A DNA stretch of 64,000 nt from Mucilaginibacter sp. UR6-11 (GCF_020880695.1 NZ_JAJIWO010000006.1:62001-126000), one strand, 5' to 3'; positions 16,158 through 26,105 are shown, counted from the first letter of the stretch. Numbers and translations are program-made. The notes: generated by a model from the letters alone, not told the origin.

Positions 16158-19100
16158 ATGAATAAAAATTTATTTTTAACCGTCGCCTTAATTGTTAATT
16201 GTATTTTTTGCTATGGTCAGCAAATCACTAATCCCACAACTGCCACATTAAAAGCCGGATTTTTAAACCCGCCGAATACCGCAAAGCCCGGCGTTTACTG
16301 GTATTTTATGGACGGCAACATGAACAGGCAATCCATAACCGCAGATTTGGAAGCGATGAAAAAAGCTGGCATAGGTAACCTGGTTTTCCTGGAGGTAAAT
16401 GTCGGCGTCCCCCGTGGGCCGGTTGACTTTTTAAGCCCGCAATGGCTGGATCTTTTTAAACACGCCGTACGTGAAAGCGAACGTTTGGGCATAGAAATAA
16501 CCCTGGGTATTGGCCCGGGTTGGACAGGAAGTGGCGGCCCATGGGTAAAACCAGCGCAGTCTATGCAGCACCTGGTATCAAGCTCAATCAGTATTAAAGA
16601 CGGACAAAAAGGCAAGATCACATTACCCGTTCCGGCACCTAAAAGCCCCTACTTTGGTGAAGGTGCGTTTACACCCGTGTTAAAAAAACAATGGAATAAT
16701 TTTTATGAGGATGTAGCCGTATTGGCCTATCCAACACCTTTAGCAGCCAGAAAAATTATAGATATTGATGAAAAAGCGTTGTATTACCGGGCTCCCTATT
16801 CATCTGCGGCGGGGGTTAAACAATACCTGCCTTCGGTTGCTGATTATCCGGTTAATGATAAACAATCCGTTATCGACAAGAGCAAGATCATTGATCTTAC
16901 CCGATACCTGCAGCCCGATGGAACCTTAAATTGGGCGCCGCCACCCGGTAACTGGATAATAATGCGGTTTGGGCGCAGAAACAATGGCGCCGTAACCCGG
17001 CCGGCACCTGTACCCGGATTGGGCTTTGAAGCGGACAAGTTTGACACTGTGGCGCTGGCTGCCCACCTGGATAATTACGTTGGTAAGTTGTTACACAAAG
17101 CAGGTACGACCAACAATAAGTCAGCTGGTGGTTTAAAGCGCCTGCATATGGATAGCTGGGAAATGGGGTCGCAAAACTGGACCTCGAATTTCCGCGCAGC
17201 GTTTATTAGCCGGCGCGGTTATGACCCGCTGCCTTATTACCCGGTTTATGCGGGCCAGATAGTTGAAAGCACAGAAATAAGCGAGCGTTTCCTCTGGGAC
17301 CTGCGCCAAACATCGCAGGAGCTGATATTGGAATATCACGCGGATGCGGTAAAAAAATATGCGCATAAAAACGGAATGGGCTTATCGATAGAGCCCTATG
17401 ATATGAACCCAACTGCCGATTTGGAGCTGGGCGCGGTTGCCGATGTGCCGATGAGTGAATTTTGGAGTAAAGGATTTGGATTTAATTCGTCATTCAGCGT
17501 CGTTGAGGCCACTTCAATTGCACATGTAAACGGCAGATCACTTACCCCTGCCGAAGCATTTACGGCCCAAAACGATGAAGGCTGGAAACAATATCCCGGA
17601 TCAATGAAGAATCAGGGCGACTGGGCATTTGCCGCAGGCGTTAACAGGTTTGTTTATCACACTTTTCAAAACCAGTTTTTGCCGGATTCTTTGCGGCCGG
17701 GAGCCACAATGGGCCCCTATGGCGTTCACTGGGATCGTAATCAAACCTGGTGGCCAATGGTGGGTAGTTATCATCAATACATCACCCGCTGCAGCTACAT
17801 TTTGCAACAAGGTAATACCGTCGCTGATGTTTTATATCTAAATCCTGAAGGATCGCCGCACGTGTTTCGCCCACCGTTTTCTGCCCTGGTTGGCAATGAC
17901 ACAATTCCCGACAGAAAAGGCTATAATTTTGACGGATGCCCGCCGGGTTTGTTATACAAAGCCCGTGTTAGTAACGGCAATATTGTTTTCCCCGGCGGCG
18001 CGAGCTATCACCTGCTGGTGCTACCCGTTGTTAAAACCATGACACCCGCGTTAATGGCAAAAATAGCCCAACTGGTAAAAGCCGGCGCAACCGTTGTTGG
18101 TTCTGCTCCTGTAAAGTCACCGGGGCTTTCTAATTATCCGGCCTGCGATACTGAATTAGCTACCCTGGTTAAAGAGGTTTGGGGTGATGATCCCTATGCT
18201 TTCAAACAATCTACCCACGTTTACGGAAAAGGCAAAGTGATCTGGGGCGGAGCGCTTGAAACAGGCCTGGATAACCTTTATCCTAAATATGCCCTTACCG
18301 CAAACATTTTAAAGGAGATGGGCATAGGCCAGGATTTTGAATCGGACGGACCGGTTCGTTATACCCATCGCGCAGCTAAAAACTGGGATGTTTACTTTAT
18401 AGCCAACAAAACCGGGCAGTCGGTCAGCACCGATGTTTCATTCCGCGTCAATAAAGGCACGCCTCAATTATGGGACCCCTTAACCGGGCAAATACGCGCC
18501 TTAAACGAATTTAAAAAACAGGGAGCTTATACTACCCTGCCGGTACAATTAGCTGCCTATCAAAGTTATTTTGTGATATTTGACAAGGGTGCAGCCACGA
18601 CAGGCACGTCGGTAAAAAACAAAAATTTTTCTCAACCGATTAAAATAGCCGACTTAAGCGGCCACTGGGAAGTTTCCTTTGATCCGAAATGGGGCGGCCC
18701 CAAAAATATTGTTTTTAACGAATTGTCAGATTGGACCCTAAGGCCGGAGGATGGCATTAAATATTATTCAGGCGCGGCTACCTATTCAAAAACTTTCGAC
18801 CTGCCTCATAAAGCTATCGGCCAGGGAGATAAACTATTTCTTGATTTAGGCGAGGTCAAAAATCTGGCGCGGGTAAAACTAAATGGTAAAGATCTGGGTG
18901 TAGTATGGACGGCGCCCTGGCGGGTCGAACTCCCCCCGGCTGTGTTAAAAAAACAAAATAAATTAGAAATTGAAGTGATCAATCTTTGGCCGAACCGCCT
19001 TATAGGCGACGCTAAATTACCGGACGACGGCGTTGTTAATGACAGGTGGCCAGAGTGGCTGACCAAAGGTTTACCAAGACCCGGCAAACGCTATACGTTT

Positions 19101-19187
19101 GCGTCGCATCAGTTTTATAATCAAAATTCGCCTTTGTATCAATCGGGGTTACTGGGGCCTGTTACTATTCAAAAAAATCATCAATAA
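16158..19187 (+). CDS. GH106-like alpha-L-rhamnosidase, secreted
   Basis: 1009 residues with a signal peptide of about 21 residues (CYGQ). The catalytic barrel contains VYWYFMDGNMNRQSI, DLEAMKKAGIGN, GIGPGWTGSGGPWV and MDSWEMGSQNWT, features of GH106 rhamnosidases and close relatives. SFSVVEATSIAHVNGRSLTPAEAFTAQ follows. The C-terminus (about 860-1000) is a galactose-binding-like beta-sandwich (LDLGEVKNLARVKLNGKDLG). It probably removes alpha-L-rhamnose from plant pectin or glycosides. The isomerase gene starts 14 bases after the stop, indicating a two-gene operon. Exact specificity is inferred only from family. Confidence 0.82.
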   Translation: MNKNLFLTVALIVNCIFCYGQQITNPTTATLKAGFLNPPNTAKPGVYWYFMDGNMNRQSITADLEAMKKAGIGNLVFLEVNVGVPRGPVDFLSPQWLDLFKHAVRESERLGIEITLGIGPGWTGSGGPWVKPAQSMQHLVSSSISIKDGQKGKITLPVPAPKSPYFGEGAFTPVLKKQWNNFYEDVAVLAYPTPLAARKIIDIDEKALYYRAPYSSAAGVKQYLPSVADYPVNDKQSVIDKSKIIDLTRYLQPDGTLNWAPPPGNWIIMRFGRRNNGAVTRPAPVPGLGFEADKFDTVALAAHLDNYVGKLLHKAGTTNNKSAGGLKRLHMDSWEMGSQNWTSNFRAAFISRRGYDPLPYYPVYAGQIVESTEISERFLWDLRQTSQELILEYHADAVKKYAHKNGMGLSIEPYDMNPTADLELGAVADVPMSEFWSKGFGFNSSFSVVEATSIAHVNGRSLTPAEAFTAQNDEGWKQYPGSMKNQGDWAFAAGVNRFVYHTFQNQFLPDSLRPGATMGPYGVHWDRNQTWWPMVGSYHQYITRCSYILQQGNTVADVLYLNPEGSPHVFRPPFSALVGNDTIPDRKGYNFDGCPPGLLYKARVSNGNIVFPGGASYHLLVLPVVKTMTPALMAKIAQLVKAGATVVGSAPVKSPGLSNYPACDTELATLVKEVWGDDPYAFKQSTHVYGKGKVIWGGALETGLDNLYPKYALTANILKEMGIGQDFESDGPVRYTHRAAKNWDVYFIANKTGQSVSTDVSFRVNKGTPQLWDPLTGQIRALNEFKKQGAYTTLPVQLAAYQSYFVIFDKGAATTGTSVKNKNFSQPIKIADLSGHWEVSFDPKWGGPKNIVFNELSDWTLRPEDGIKYYSGAATYSKTFDLPHKAIGQGDKLFLDLGEVKNLARVKLNGKDLGVVWTAPWRVELPPAVLKKQNKLEIEVINLWPNRLIGDAKLPDDGVVNDRWPEWLTKGLPRPGKRYTFASHQFYNQNSPLYQSGLLGPVTIQKNHQ

Positions 19188-19201
19188 CATATACAGCATA
19201 C

Positions 19202-20647
19202 ATGATAACGGCAAGAAACACTAATACACCTGTTAAAATCGGTCTTTTCGGCATTGGCCTGGATACCTATTGGGAACAATTTGAAGGACTGGAGAACCGG
19301 TTGCGCGGCTATATCGACACAGTAAGTAAAAAAATAAGTAATTGCGGGGCCGAAGTTGTCAACCTGGGATTAATTGATAACGCCCAAAAAGCTTTTGAAG
19401 CCGGGAGCCGGTTTAAACGTGAAGATGTTGAGCTGATATTTTTATATGTGACCACCTACGCCTTGTCGTCGACGGTTTTACCGGTGGTAAAAAAAGCTAA
19501 GGTGCCGGTTATCGTGCTCAACCTTGCCCCCGGAGCGGCAATTGACTATACGACCTTTAATCAATCAGGCAACCGCACTGCCATGACGGGCGAATGGCTT
19601 GCCTATTGCTCGGCCTGTCCTGTGCCCGAGATCGCCAACGTTTTTAAGCGCTCCCATATTCCCTTCCACCAGATCACCGGGATGCTGGATAATGACCCAC
19701 AGGTTTGGCAGGAGGTTGAAGAATGGGTAGCGGCCGCAAAAGTTGCTGATACCATGTATAACAACACGCTGGGTGTAATGGGTAACTATTATGGTGGGAT
19801 GTTAGATATCTATTCAGACCTGACTTTACAATGCGCCACATTTGGCGGCCATATTGAAATAATTGAAGTAGACGAGCTTTCCGGCATCCGCGGCGAAGTG
19901 TCAGCAGTTGAAGTAAATACCAAACTGGCGGCTATCAAACAATTATTTGACGTTCAGCCTGATTGCGCTGACGATGAACTTGAACGAGCAGCTAAAACTG
20001 CGGTAGCTTTAGATAAATTAGTTGTTAAATATAATCTGGGTTCATTAGCTTATTACCATAAAGGAAGCGGTAATGCTGTTAATGAGGATACCATGAGCTC
20101 AGTAATATTGGGCACTTCGCTGCTTACCGCGCATCATGTGCCGGTAGCCGGCGAATATGAAATTAAAAACGCACAGGCTATGAAGATCATGGACAGTTTT
20201 GGGGCCGGCGGATCATTTACAGAATATTACGCAATGGATTTTAATGCTGATGTGGTACTTATGGGTCATGACGGGCCCTGCCATCCGGCAATAGCTGAAG
20301 GAAAGATTAAAGTAAAGCCACTACAGGTTTACCATGGTAAGGTTGGCAGCGGTTTATCTGTCGAGATGTCGGTAAAACACGGGCCGGTAACCTTGCTATC
20401 GGTTGTTGAGACTGTTGACAATAAAATAATGTTGCTGATGGCTGAAGCCAAATCAGTTCCGGGCCCGATACTGGAGATTGGAAATACCAACAGCCGGTAT
20501 AAATTCCCTATCGGGGCACGCGGGTTTGTTGAAGCCTGGAACTCGCACGGGCCCGCGCATCATTGCGCGATAGGCAATGGGCATATCGCATCAAAAATCC
20601 AAAAGCTGGGCAGTTTACTGGGGTTAGAATGTATCCGGGTATGTTAA
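19202..20647 (+). CDS. L-fucose/L-arabinose isomerase family protein
   Basis: 481 residues, cytosolic. The pattern KIGLFGIGLDTYWEQF, VNLGLIDN, YVTTYALSSTVLPVVK and DFNADVVLMGHDGPCHPAIA matches the AraA/FucI-fold isomerase family often annotated as arabinose isomerase in Bacteroidota. Conserved His/Glu/Asp metal ligands are likely in GHDGPCHPAI and MEVDE-like regions but cannot be assigned securely. It is co-transcribed with the rhamnosidase, so its substrate may be the deoxy- or pentose sugar freed by that enzyme (inference). Orthologs of true RhaA look different. Confidence 0.75.
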   Translation: MITARNTNTPVKIGLFGIGLDTYWEQFEGLENRLRGYIDTVSKKISNCGAEVVNLGLIDNAQKAFEAGSRFKREDVELIFLYVTTYALSSTVLPVVKKAKVPVIVLNLAPGAAIDYTTFNQSGNRTAMTGEWLAYCSACPVPEIANVFKRSHIPFHQITGMLDNDPQVWQEVEEWVAAAKVADTMYNNTLGVMGNYYGGMLDIYSDLTLQCATFGGHIEIIEVDELSGIRGEVSAVEVNTKLAAIKQLFDVQPDCADDELERAAKTAVALDKLVVKYNLGSLAYYHKGSGNAVNEDTMSSVILGTSLLTAHHVPVAGEYEIKNAQAMKIMDSFGAGGSFTEYYAMDFNADVVLMGHDGPCHPAIAEGKIKVKPLQVYHGKVGSGLSVEMSVKHGPVTLLSVVETVDNKIMLLMAEAKSVPGPILEIGNTNSRYKFPIGARGFVEAWNSHGPAHHCAIGNGHIASKIQKLGSLLGLECIRVC

Positions 20648-20800
20648 TCCGGGTTATGATGCCCTGATATTCAATGATGCTATCAGTTGAAACTTCACCG
20701 ACTTAATACAGGTATTTACCGACAAGTTATTATATTCGGCGGGGTTTGTCTTTTCCTGTTTGATGGCGTTATTTAGTTTTAGATAATAAAACATTAAGCA

Positions 20801-21178
20801 ATGGAAATTTTATCAGGAAACATCAGCAGTAACACCGAAAATTTTATTGATTTGTCAACCATTTTCGGTTCACTGAAAAGAACTGTCCTTTCAAAAGACT
20901 TTAAAGGCGGACAAGTTAAAAACGTGTTTGGAAGTATGCATCTGGATTTTACTTATGCAGATATCAATGGCATCGTTACGCTTGATATTTCGCAGGCGTT
21001 TGGCGAGTTAATGATAGCGGTTCCTTCTGACTGGCGCGTGGAGTCAGATCTGTCTCATTTTTGCTCGTTAGTTGAAGAACACCGTAGTTATGAAAGCCGC
21101 GGATACAATTCAAAAAAAGTATTATTGCTTAAAGGCTTGTCACTATTTGCAGTAGTGGATGTGGTCAGCCTGATCTAA
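20801..21178 (+). CDS. LiaF C-terminal-like domain protein
   Basis: 125 residues, no membrane segment. The repeated right-handed pattern (GSLKRTVLSKDFKGGQVKNVFGS, then GIVTLDISQAFGELMIAVPSDWRV, then KVLLLKGLSLFAVVDVVSL) is that of the cell-wall-active-antibiotic response LiaF/YvqF C-terminal domain. In the usual architecture this domain follows N-terminal membrane helices; here it stands alone and many Gly positions of the typical FGG turns are replaced. A four-base gap separates it from the signal-peptide stub at 21182. Function unknown. Confidence 0.7.
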   Translation: MEILSGNISSNTENFIDLSTIFGSLKRTVLSKDFKGGQVKNVFGSMHLDFTYADINGIVTLDISQAFGELMIAVPSDWRVESDLSHFCSLVEEHRSYESRGYNSKKVLLLKGLSLFAVVDVVSLI

Positions 21179-21181
21179 GTA

Positions 21182-21277
21182 ATGAACCGGCTTAAAATCG
21201 CTATATCTTTAGCCGGCCTGACACTTTGTACCGGTGCTTTTGCACAATCCTATAATCGGCCGCGGCGGGCTGGATAA
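21182..21277 (+). pseudogene. 31-residue signal-peptide stub, probable gene remnant
   Basis: ATG at 21182, three bases after the LiaF-like stop codon, opens a 31-codon frame that begins MNRLKIAISLAG and runs through a textbook signal peptide ending AFAQ. It then has only nine residues (SYNRPRRAG) before TAA at 21275-21277. A signal peptide with essentially no mature protein suggests the 5' end of a secreted protein gene whose body was deleted. A genuinely small secreted peptide is the alternative. It abuts the convergent sugar dehydrogenase gene. Confidence 0.5.
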
Positions 21278-21285
21278 ATATAAAC

Positions 21286-22473
21286 TTATTGCGCTGGGAC
21301 GAGTTTATATATTTTCCCGTCAGTATAGTTTAGTATATATAAATTGCTGTTATTATCCTCTCCGAAAGAGGATAGTGTATTGGCGCTCACTTTACCGATC
21401 AGGTCGTTACTCACTGCTTTCTTATCTGCGTTGGTCAGCGCCCAGATATTGCCCGACACATAATCGCCATAAATATACCTGCCGGCTAAGCCCGGTAAGT
21501 TCTTGTCGCGGCAAACATAGCCACCGGTAACACTGGCACCTGGCGAACCATGCATATAACTCCATATAGGCGATTGCAATCCTGTTTTGTCACAGGTGAC
21601 TGAATTATAACATTCATCACCTTCCATAATGTTCCAACCGTAATTGCCGCCCTTTTCAATAATATCAATCTCTTCAATTTTATCCTGGCCCACATCGCCC
21701 GCCCACAGCAAGCCGGTTGTATGGTCAAAACTAAACCGCCAGGGATTACGCATGCCATATGCATATATTTCTTCACGGAAACCATCCGCATTTCCTTTAA
21801 ACGGATTATCCGCAGGTATGGCATATTTTGTATTTGAGCCAACATTGTTTACGTCTATTCGCAAAATTTTGCCCAATAGTTGTTTTTTATTTTGCCCGTT
21901 TTTAGATGGATCGCCTGCACTCCCGCCATCGCCCGCCGCTATGTAAAGATACTTGTCGTTACCAAACGCCAGTTTACCGCCTTTGTGATTTTCGTAGGGT
22001 TGTGTATAGGTAAGCAAGATTTCTTCACTGTTAGGATCGGCTATATCAGGGTCGGTTGCGCTCACCTTATAACGCGCTATAACAGTTTCCAAGCCCGGGT
22101 TTTTGCGATTATAATTCACATAGAAATAACCATTGTTCTTATAATCCGGCTTAAAAGCTAATCCCAATAAACCCATCTCACCCCCACTGTTTATCTTACC
22201 AGATATATCCAGGAAAATGGTTTTGGTGCTTACGCCAGCTGTATTTGAAAATAGCTGTATCTGTCCTTTTTGTGAAACGACAAATATCCTGTTACTGCCG
22301 TCATCAGGGCTTGTTAATTCAACCGGGTTTACAATTGCCGGAAGATTTATAAACGCCGGCTTGATAGTGTAAGTTCCTAATGCTACAGGTATGGTATCGG
22401 GTTTAACAGTATTGTTAGACTTACAGCTAAACAATACTAAACCGACCATGGCGCATATACTTAAATATTTCAT
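21286..22473 (-). CDS. PQQ-dependent soluble aldose sugar dehydrogenase-like lipoprotein
   Basis: 395 residues from ATG 22473; an upstream in-frame start at 22506 would put 11 residues before the signal and is rejected. Lipobox LFSC gives a lipidated Cys near residue 17. The six-bladed propeller of the glucose/sorbosone dehydrogenase family is evident: GLLGLAFKPDYKNNGYFYVNY, HKGGKLAFGNDKYLYIAAGDGG, YGMRNPWRFSFD, GDVGQDKIEEIDI, GGNYGWNIMEGDECY and GGYVCRD. The enzyme oxidises aldoses using PQQ and Ca2+ at the cell surface or periplasm. No PQQ synthesis genes are in view. Confidence 0.87.
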   Translation of the reverse strand: MKYLSICAMVGLVLFSCKSNNTVKPDTIPVALGTYTIKPAFINLPAIVNPVELTSPDDGSNRIFVVSQKGQIQLFSNTAGVSTKTIFLDISGKINSGGEMGLLGLAFKPDYKNNGYFYVNYNRKNPGLETVIARYKVSATDPDIADPNSEEILLTYTQPYENHKGGKLAFGNDKYLYIAAGDGGSAGDPSKNGQNKKQLLGKILRIDVNNVGSNTKYAIPADNPFKGNADGFREEIYAYGMRNPWRFSFDHTTGLLWAGDVGQDKIEEIDIIEKGGNYGWNIMEGDECYNSVTCDKTGLQSPIWSYMHGSPGASVTGGYVCRDKNLPGLAGRYIYGDYVSGNIWALTNADKKAVSNDLIGKVSANTLSSFGEDNNSNLYILNYTDGKIYKLVPAQ

Positions 22474-22565
22474 ATCGGATAATCTATAGTACTTATTAAG
22501 CAACATCTGCGTATGCGCTTTGTTTTATAAGTATTTATCAGATAGCATTATATCCCTATGGCAGG

Positions 22566-22606
22566 AAAAAAAGGAAACAAAATACGCCTTAAGAAATCTT
22601 AAAGCG
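22566..22606 (-). terminator. Terminator at the end of the exopolysaccharide operon
   Basis: On the minus strand, about 25 bases after the last gene of the cluster, a 10-bp stem (CGCTTTAAGA with TCTTAAGGCG, one G-U pair) is followed by a T-rich tract. Position and U-tract fit an intrinsic terminator. The loop is very short (about 2 bases), which lowers confidence. Confidence 0.45.
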
Positions 22607-22629
22607 TTAATCATTATATATCGTAATTA

Positions 22630-23424
22630 TCAGGCGATGATATGTCGTTGATCAACGCTGTTTTTAACAAACGGGTGTGTTATTTTAGCTTTAAACAACT
22701 CATAAACAAAAGCGGGCCCGTAGTATAAATATCTTTTTGCCATGCGTTTTGGCTCTTTTACTAACCTTACCGCCCATTCAAGCCCAAGGTTAATCCAAAA
22801 TTCGGAAGGACGTGTTATTGTTTCGGCATAAAAATCAAAAACAGCGCCTATGGGGCAAATAATGGTTGCGTCCAGCTTATTCTTGTATTTGAATGCCCAT
22901 TTCTCCTGTTTTGGCGCAGTCATCCCAATAAACAAAACATCAGGATTAAACTGATTTACCGCGGCAATCATTTCTGCATCTTCTGCAGCGTTAAACTCAG
23001 CCTTGTATGCCGGCGAAAATGTTGCCACCTTAACCTGTGGATATTCTTTAGCCATGCGCTTTCTAATGGCGGCTAACGTTATTTCCGTTGCACCCAGATA
23101 AAAACAGCTTCCACCTTCCAGGTTTAGTTTTTGAAGTAAATGTTGATGTATGTCTGCGCCAGCTATTTTTTTTACAGTTTCGCCGTTAAGCATTTTTGCA
23201 GCGGCCACTATGCCGATACCGTCCGGCAACAAGATATCAGACCCTATCAGGGCTTTTTTAAAATCTTCATCCTTTTCAGCTACCATGTATGAGTACTGGT
23301 TAACTGTGCTGATGAGGCACTTGGTATCAAATTTTAACTGACTAAGGCTGCTGTTAAAAATAGAATAGTCTAACACTTCCACCGTAGAATGATTAAAAAT
23401 ATCTGTTAAAGCAAAAGGGGTCAT
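22630..23424 (-). CDS. WecG/TagA/CpsF family glycosyltransferase
   Basis: 264 residues from ATG 23424; the frame is open to 23472 but the first 16 residues are not family-like. Hallmarks are GADIHQHLLQKL, GSCFYLGATE, IGMTAPKQEKWA (catalytic/nucleotide-sugar region) and PIGAVFDFYAETITRPSEFWINLGLEWAVRL. This family transfers ManNAcA, ManNAc or a related sugar onto a lipid-linked primer during capsule, ECA or teichoic acid synthesis. It is the last gene of the polysaccharide operon and followed by a terminator. Confidence 0.88.
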   Translation of the reverse strand: MTPFALTDIFNHSTVEVLDYSIFNSSLSQLKFDTKCLISTVNQYSYMVAEKDEDFKKALIGSDILLPDGIGIVAAAKMLNGETVKKIAGADIHQHLLQKLNLEGGSCFYLGATEITLAAIRKRMAKEYPQVKVATFSPAYKAEFNAAEDAEMIAAVNQFNPDVLFIGMTAPKQEKWAFKYKNKLDATIICPIGAVFDFYAETITRPSEFWINLGLEWAVRLVKEPKRMAKRYLYYGPAFVYELFKAKITHPFVKNSVDQRHIIA

Positions 23425-23593
23425 TGTGCAGGTTATTATTGCTGAACTATAACAGGCAAATACCACACCCAATTATTAAAAGCAGCCAGCTATACTTAAA
23501 ATGAAGATTTTAAAATTTATTTTACGCCAAACAGCGCTTTTTGGGGAATTTCAGGGAAAAAAGATTACTCAAAGTGTGGAATTGCTTGCCGTA

Positions 23594-24340
23594 TTATCCG
23601 GCAATTTTAACTGTTTCGCCCAGGTAGGAAATCCAGTTGTTAATTGCGGTTGTATCAACGTGATCAAACAGTTTGCCCTGCCCATCAAAATCCGGATGAA
23701 CCATTATCTCAACTGCCTTGTCAATTTGGCTGGTGCCTTTATTATTCAAAAATTCGTCAACGGTTTCAAACAACGCTGTATAGTTTATACCGGCGGCCTT
23801 AATTTCACGGTTAATATATTTTCTGTAGTAAAACTTGAGATAACTGTTTTCGTTATAGGTTTGCGCCAGGCGTAATTTTAACTTTCGCTGCCGGGCTACC
23901 TCTATAAAAAGCTTATAAAAAGCGGGCAGCGTATGCAGGTGCAGATGAGAGTCGAGATGAACAATGTCGAGAGCTGACGATATAGCCCGGTCTATTTGCG
24001 CATTGATCTCTTTTAGAAATAACGCTTTACCGTCGTGATTTAAAAACTGAATTAATTTTCCCGTTTTACCCGGGTCCCAATAACCGTCATCGTCCAGAAA
24101 CTGAGATTTACTGAAATCTGTTAACGGTCTGCCTTCGGAAAAGTTAACATGTACACCAATGTTTTTTATAACGGGGTTGTTATGAATCAGATCGATGGCT
24201 TCGTCAAAACCATCCATATTGGTCAATAACGATGTGCTGTTGATATACCCTTGTTCATAGCAATATAAAATAGCCTGGTTCACCGAGGTCTTTAAGCCGA
24301 TATCGTCTGCGTTTACAATAATTTGAGAAGGTATCCCCAT
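23594..24340 (-). CDS. ChbG/HpnK (YdjC-like) carbohydrate deacetylase
   Basis: 248 residues from ATG 24340 (TTG at 24352 rejected). The family metal motif starts with VNADDIG at residues 9-15. VHVNFSEGRPLTD, HLDSHLHLHTLPAF (His metal ligands) and MVHPDFDG near the C-terminus complete the YdjC signature. These enzymes remove N-acetyl groups from sugars or polyprenyl-linked sugars. Within this operon it probably tailors the nascent polysaccharide (inference). Confidence 0.85.
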   Translation of the reverse strand: MGIPSQIIVNADDIGLKTSVNQAILYCYEQGYINSTSLLTNMDGFDEAIDLIHNNPVIKNIGVHVNFSEGRPLTDFSKSQFLDDDGYWDPGKTGKLIQFLNHDGKALFLKEINAQIDRAISSALDIVHLDSHLHLHTLPAFYKLFIEVARQRKLKLRLAQTYNENSYLKFYYRKYINREIKAAGINYTALFETVDEFLNNKGTSQIDKAVEIMVHPDFDGQGKLFDHVDTTAINNWISYLGETVKIAG

Positions 24341-24405
24341 GCCGGTTAACAATGAAAATTACACTGATGTAAGCGTTATTCTTATCACCGGCAAATTAAC
24401 ATTAT

Positions 24406-26025
24406 TTAATCGAAGTTATTGCCCGATCTGGCTTTTATAGTGAAGTCGTTAAAGTTAACCGTTCCGCCGTAAACCAGGTTGTTGGTTACGGTTAAATTAT
24501 ACGCCGGATCAGTATTACCGGTTATGGCAACTACAGGTAATTTAGCCCCTTTGATATTGTTGCAATAGAAATAATTTCCATTGACAACAACATTGTCTGT
24601 GCCTATCTCAAAACCGTATTCCAGGCCGGGCCCGCCGGTTGCCGTACCCGCATAAGATATACTGTTATTATTTAAGTTGATGTGCTGACCGTCAGAATGA
24701 CTAAAGCTGTTATGCGATTCAAAGCCTTTTCTTATTTGTTGGTTAGGTACCGTAAATGATATTTTGTTATCAGCAATGTTCATAACGTAGGTTGGTGACG
24801 AAGTATCCACATTGATGCCGATAACTGCGGGATTAGTCATGGTATTACCGGTTATGTCTGCATAAGGGTTATAATTACCGTAAATGACAATACTGCTGGT
24901 ACAACCGGTTATAATGTTACCGGTTATCTTCATTTTATTGATGGTATATAACGATTGTTTGATTGCATTATCAGCGGTAAAATTTCCGATGATCCCGATA
25001 GCTTTAAACTGACTGTCGTTAATCACATTGCTGTCTATCGTATTGTCCCCGCCGGATTCTATATAATATCCAATCGCATCACTGATAATGTTGTGTACAA
25101 CCCTGCTGTTAATACCTACAGCTGATATACCGATACTATTTCCTTGTGAAGGGTCTTTACCTACCCCTGTTATCGTGTTATTGCTGATTAGCGTTCCGTC
25201 TACTTTTCCCCAGTCTTCAATTCCCATTAAACCGGAGTTTTCAACCACATTATTGATTACTACGTTTTTCGAGCAATAGGTATCAGAATTACCATGGGCA
25301 CTTAATCCATCGCCCGGCGCATGGCTTATGTAATTTCCATCTGCCAGGGTTGTGTTAGCGCCATTTTCAGCGTACTCAATGCCAACAGATTGCATTTTAT
25401 TGCTTTTAATAATATTATTTGAGGATAAACTGCCACTTACCCAAACAGCCGCCAACCCGGATACGGCATAGGGCAAATTGAAATCAAAATTATTATAGCT
25501 AACGGTATTGTTACGGCTATTAAAGATGAGTATACAGGTATTAGACCAGTCGCCTAATTTAAATGGCTGGGTTGATTTCTGGAATTTGATGTTGGTGATG
25601 AGGCTATTATCAGCATTTTCAATATTAAAATACATACCCCGGCTTAATAATGTGCCTTTTAAACTATTGCCGGCTTTAATCACCGCCCCACCCGCTCCGT
25701 ATATTTTTATACCGCTGCGCATGCTTAGCGTATTATTAATGATGTAAGTCCCGGCAGGTAAAACTAAAACCGTTTCTGAATTTATAGCAGCTTGTAAAGC
25801 ATTCGTATCGTCGTGGGTGCCGTCGCCGGCTGCGCTGTATTTTTTTACGCTTACCGCGTTTGCCGGTGCAAGTGTATCCAGCAAAGGTCCAACTGTAGCC
25901 GTCTTGCCAGCTGTTTGAAGTGCATTCACTTGTTGGGCCTGCCGTGGAACGGTAACCAAAGCATCCTTTTTACAGGAACAAAACAGCAGTAAACAAGCAA
26001 GAAGCACAAGCCGGTGACTTTTCAT
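24406..26025 (-). CDS. Right-handed parallel beta-helix lipoprotein, possible polysaccharide lyase/epimerase
   Basis: 539 residues. Lipobox LFCSC places the lipidated Cys at about residue 18. After a linker, VKKYSAAGDGTHDDTNALQAAI is the pectate-lyase-3/glycosyl-hydrolase-28 N-terminal motif. The body has many NxITxNxI turns (NNTISG-like; e.g. NNTITGVGKD, DNTIDSNVIND) typical of parallel beta-helix coils. It probably binds or trims the exopolysaccharide made by this operon. No catalytic residues can be assigned, so lyase, hydrolase, epimerase or scaffold remain open. Confidence 0.78.
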   Translation of the reverse strand: MKSHRLVLLACLLLFCSCKKDALVTVPRQAQQVNALQTAGKTATVGPLLDTLAPANAVSVKKYSAAGDGTHDDTNALQAAINSETVLVLPAGTYIINNTLSMRSGIKIYGAGGAVIKAGNSLKGTLLSRGMYFNIENADNSLITNIKFQKSTQPFKLGDWSNTCILIFNSRNNTVSYNNFDFNLPYAVSGLAAVWVSGSLSSNNIIKSNKMQSVGIEYAENGANTTLADGNYISHAPGDGLSAHGNSDTYCSKNVVINNVVENSGLMGIEDWGKVDGTLISNNTITGVGKDPSQGNSIGISAVGINSRVVHNIISDAIGYYIESGGDNTIDSNVINDSQFKAIGIIGNFTADNAIKQSLYTINKMKITGNIITGCTSSIVIYGNYNPYADITGNTMTNPAVIGINVDTSSPTYVMNIADNKISFTVPNQQIRKGFESHNSFSHSDGQHINLNNNSISYAGTATGGPGLEYGFEIGTDNVVVNGNYFYCNNIKGAKLPVVAITGNTDPAYNLTVTNNLVYGGTVNFNDFTIKARSGNNFD

Positions 26026-26105
26026 TTAAATCAATTGTGGGTACAGTCATTATACGGCTATGAGGTATATTTAAGTTACACAATAATTAAATAATATAAA
26101 AGAAA

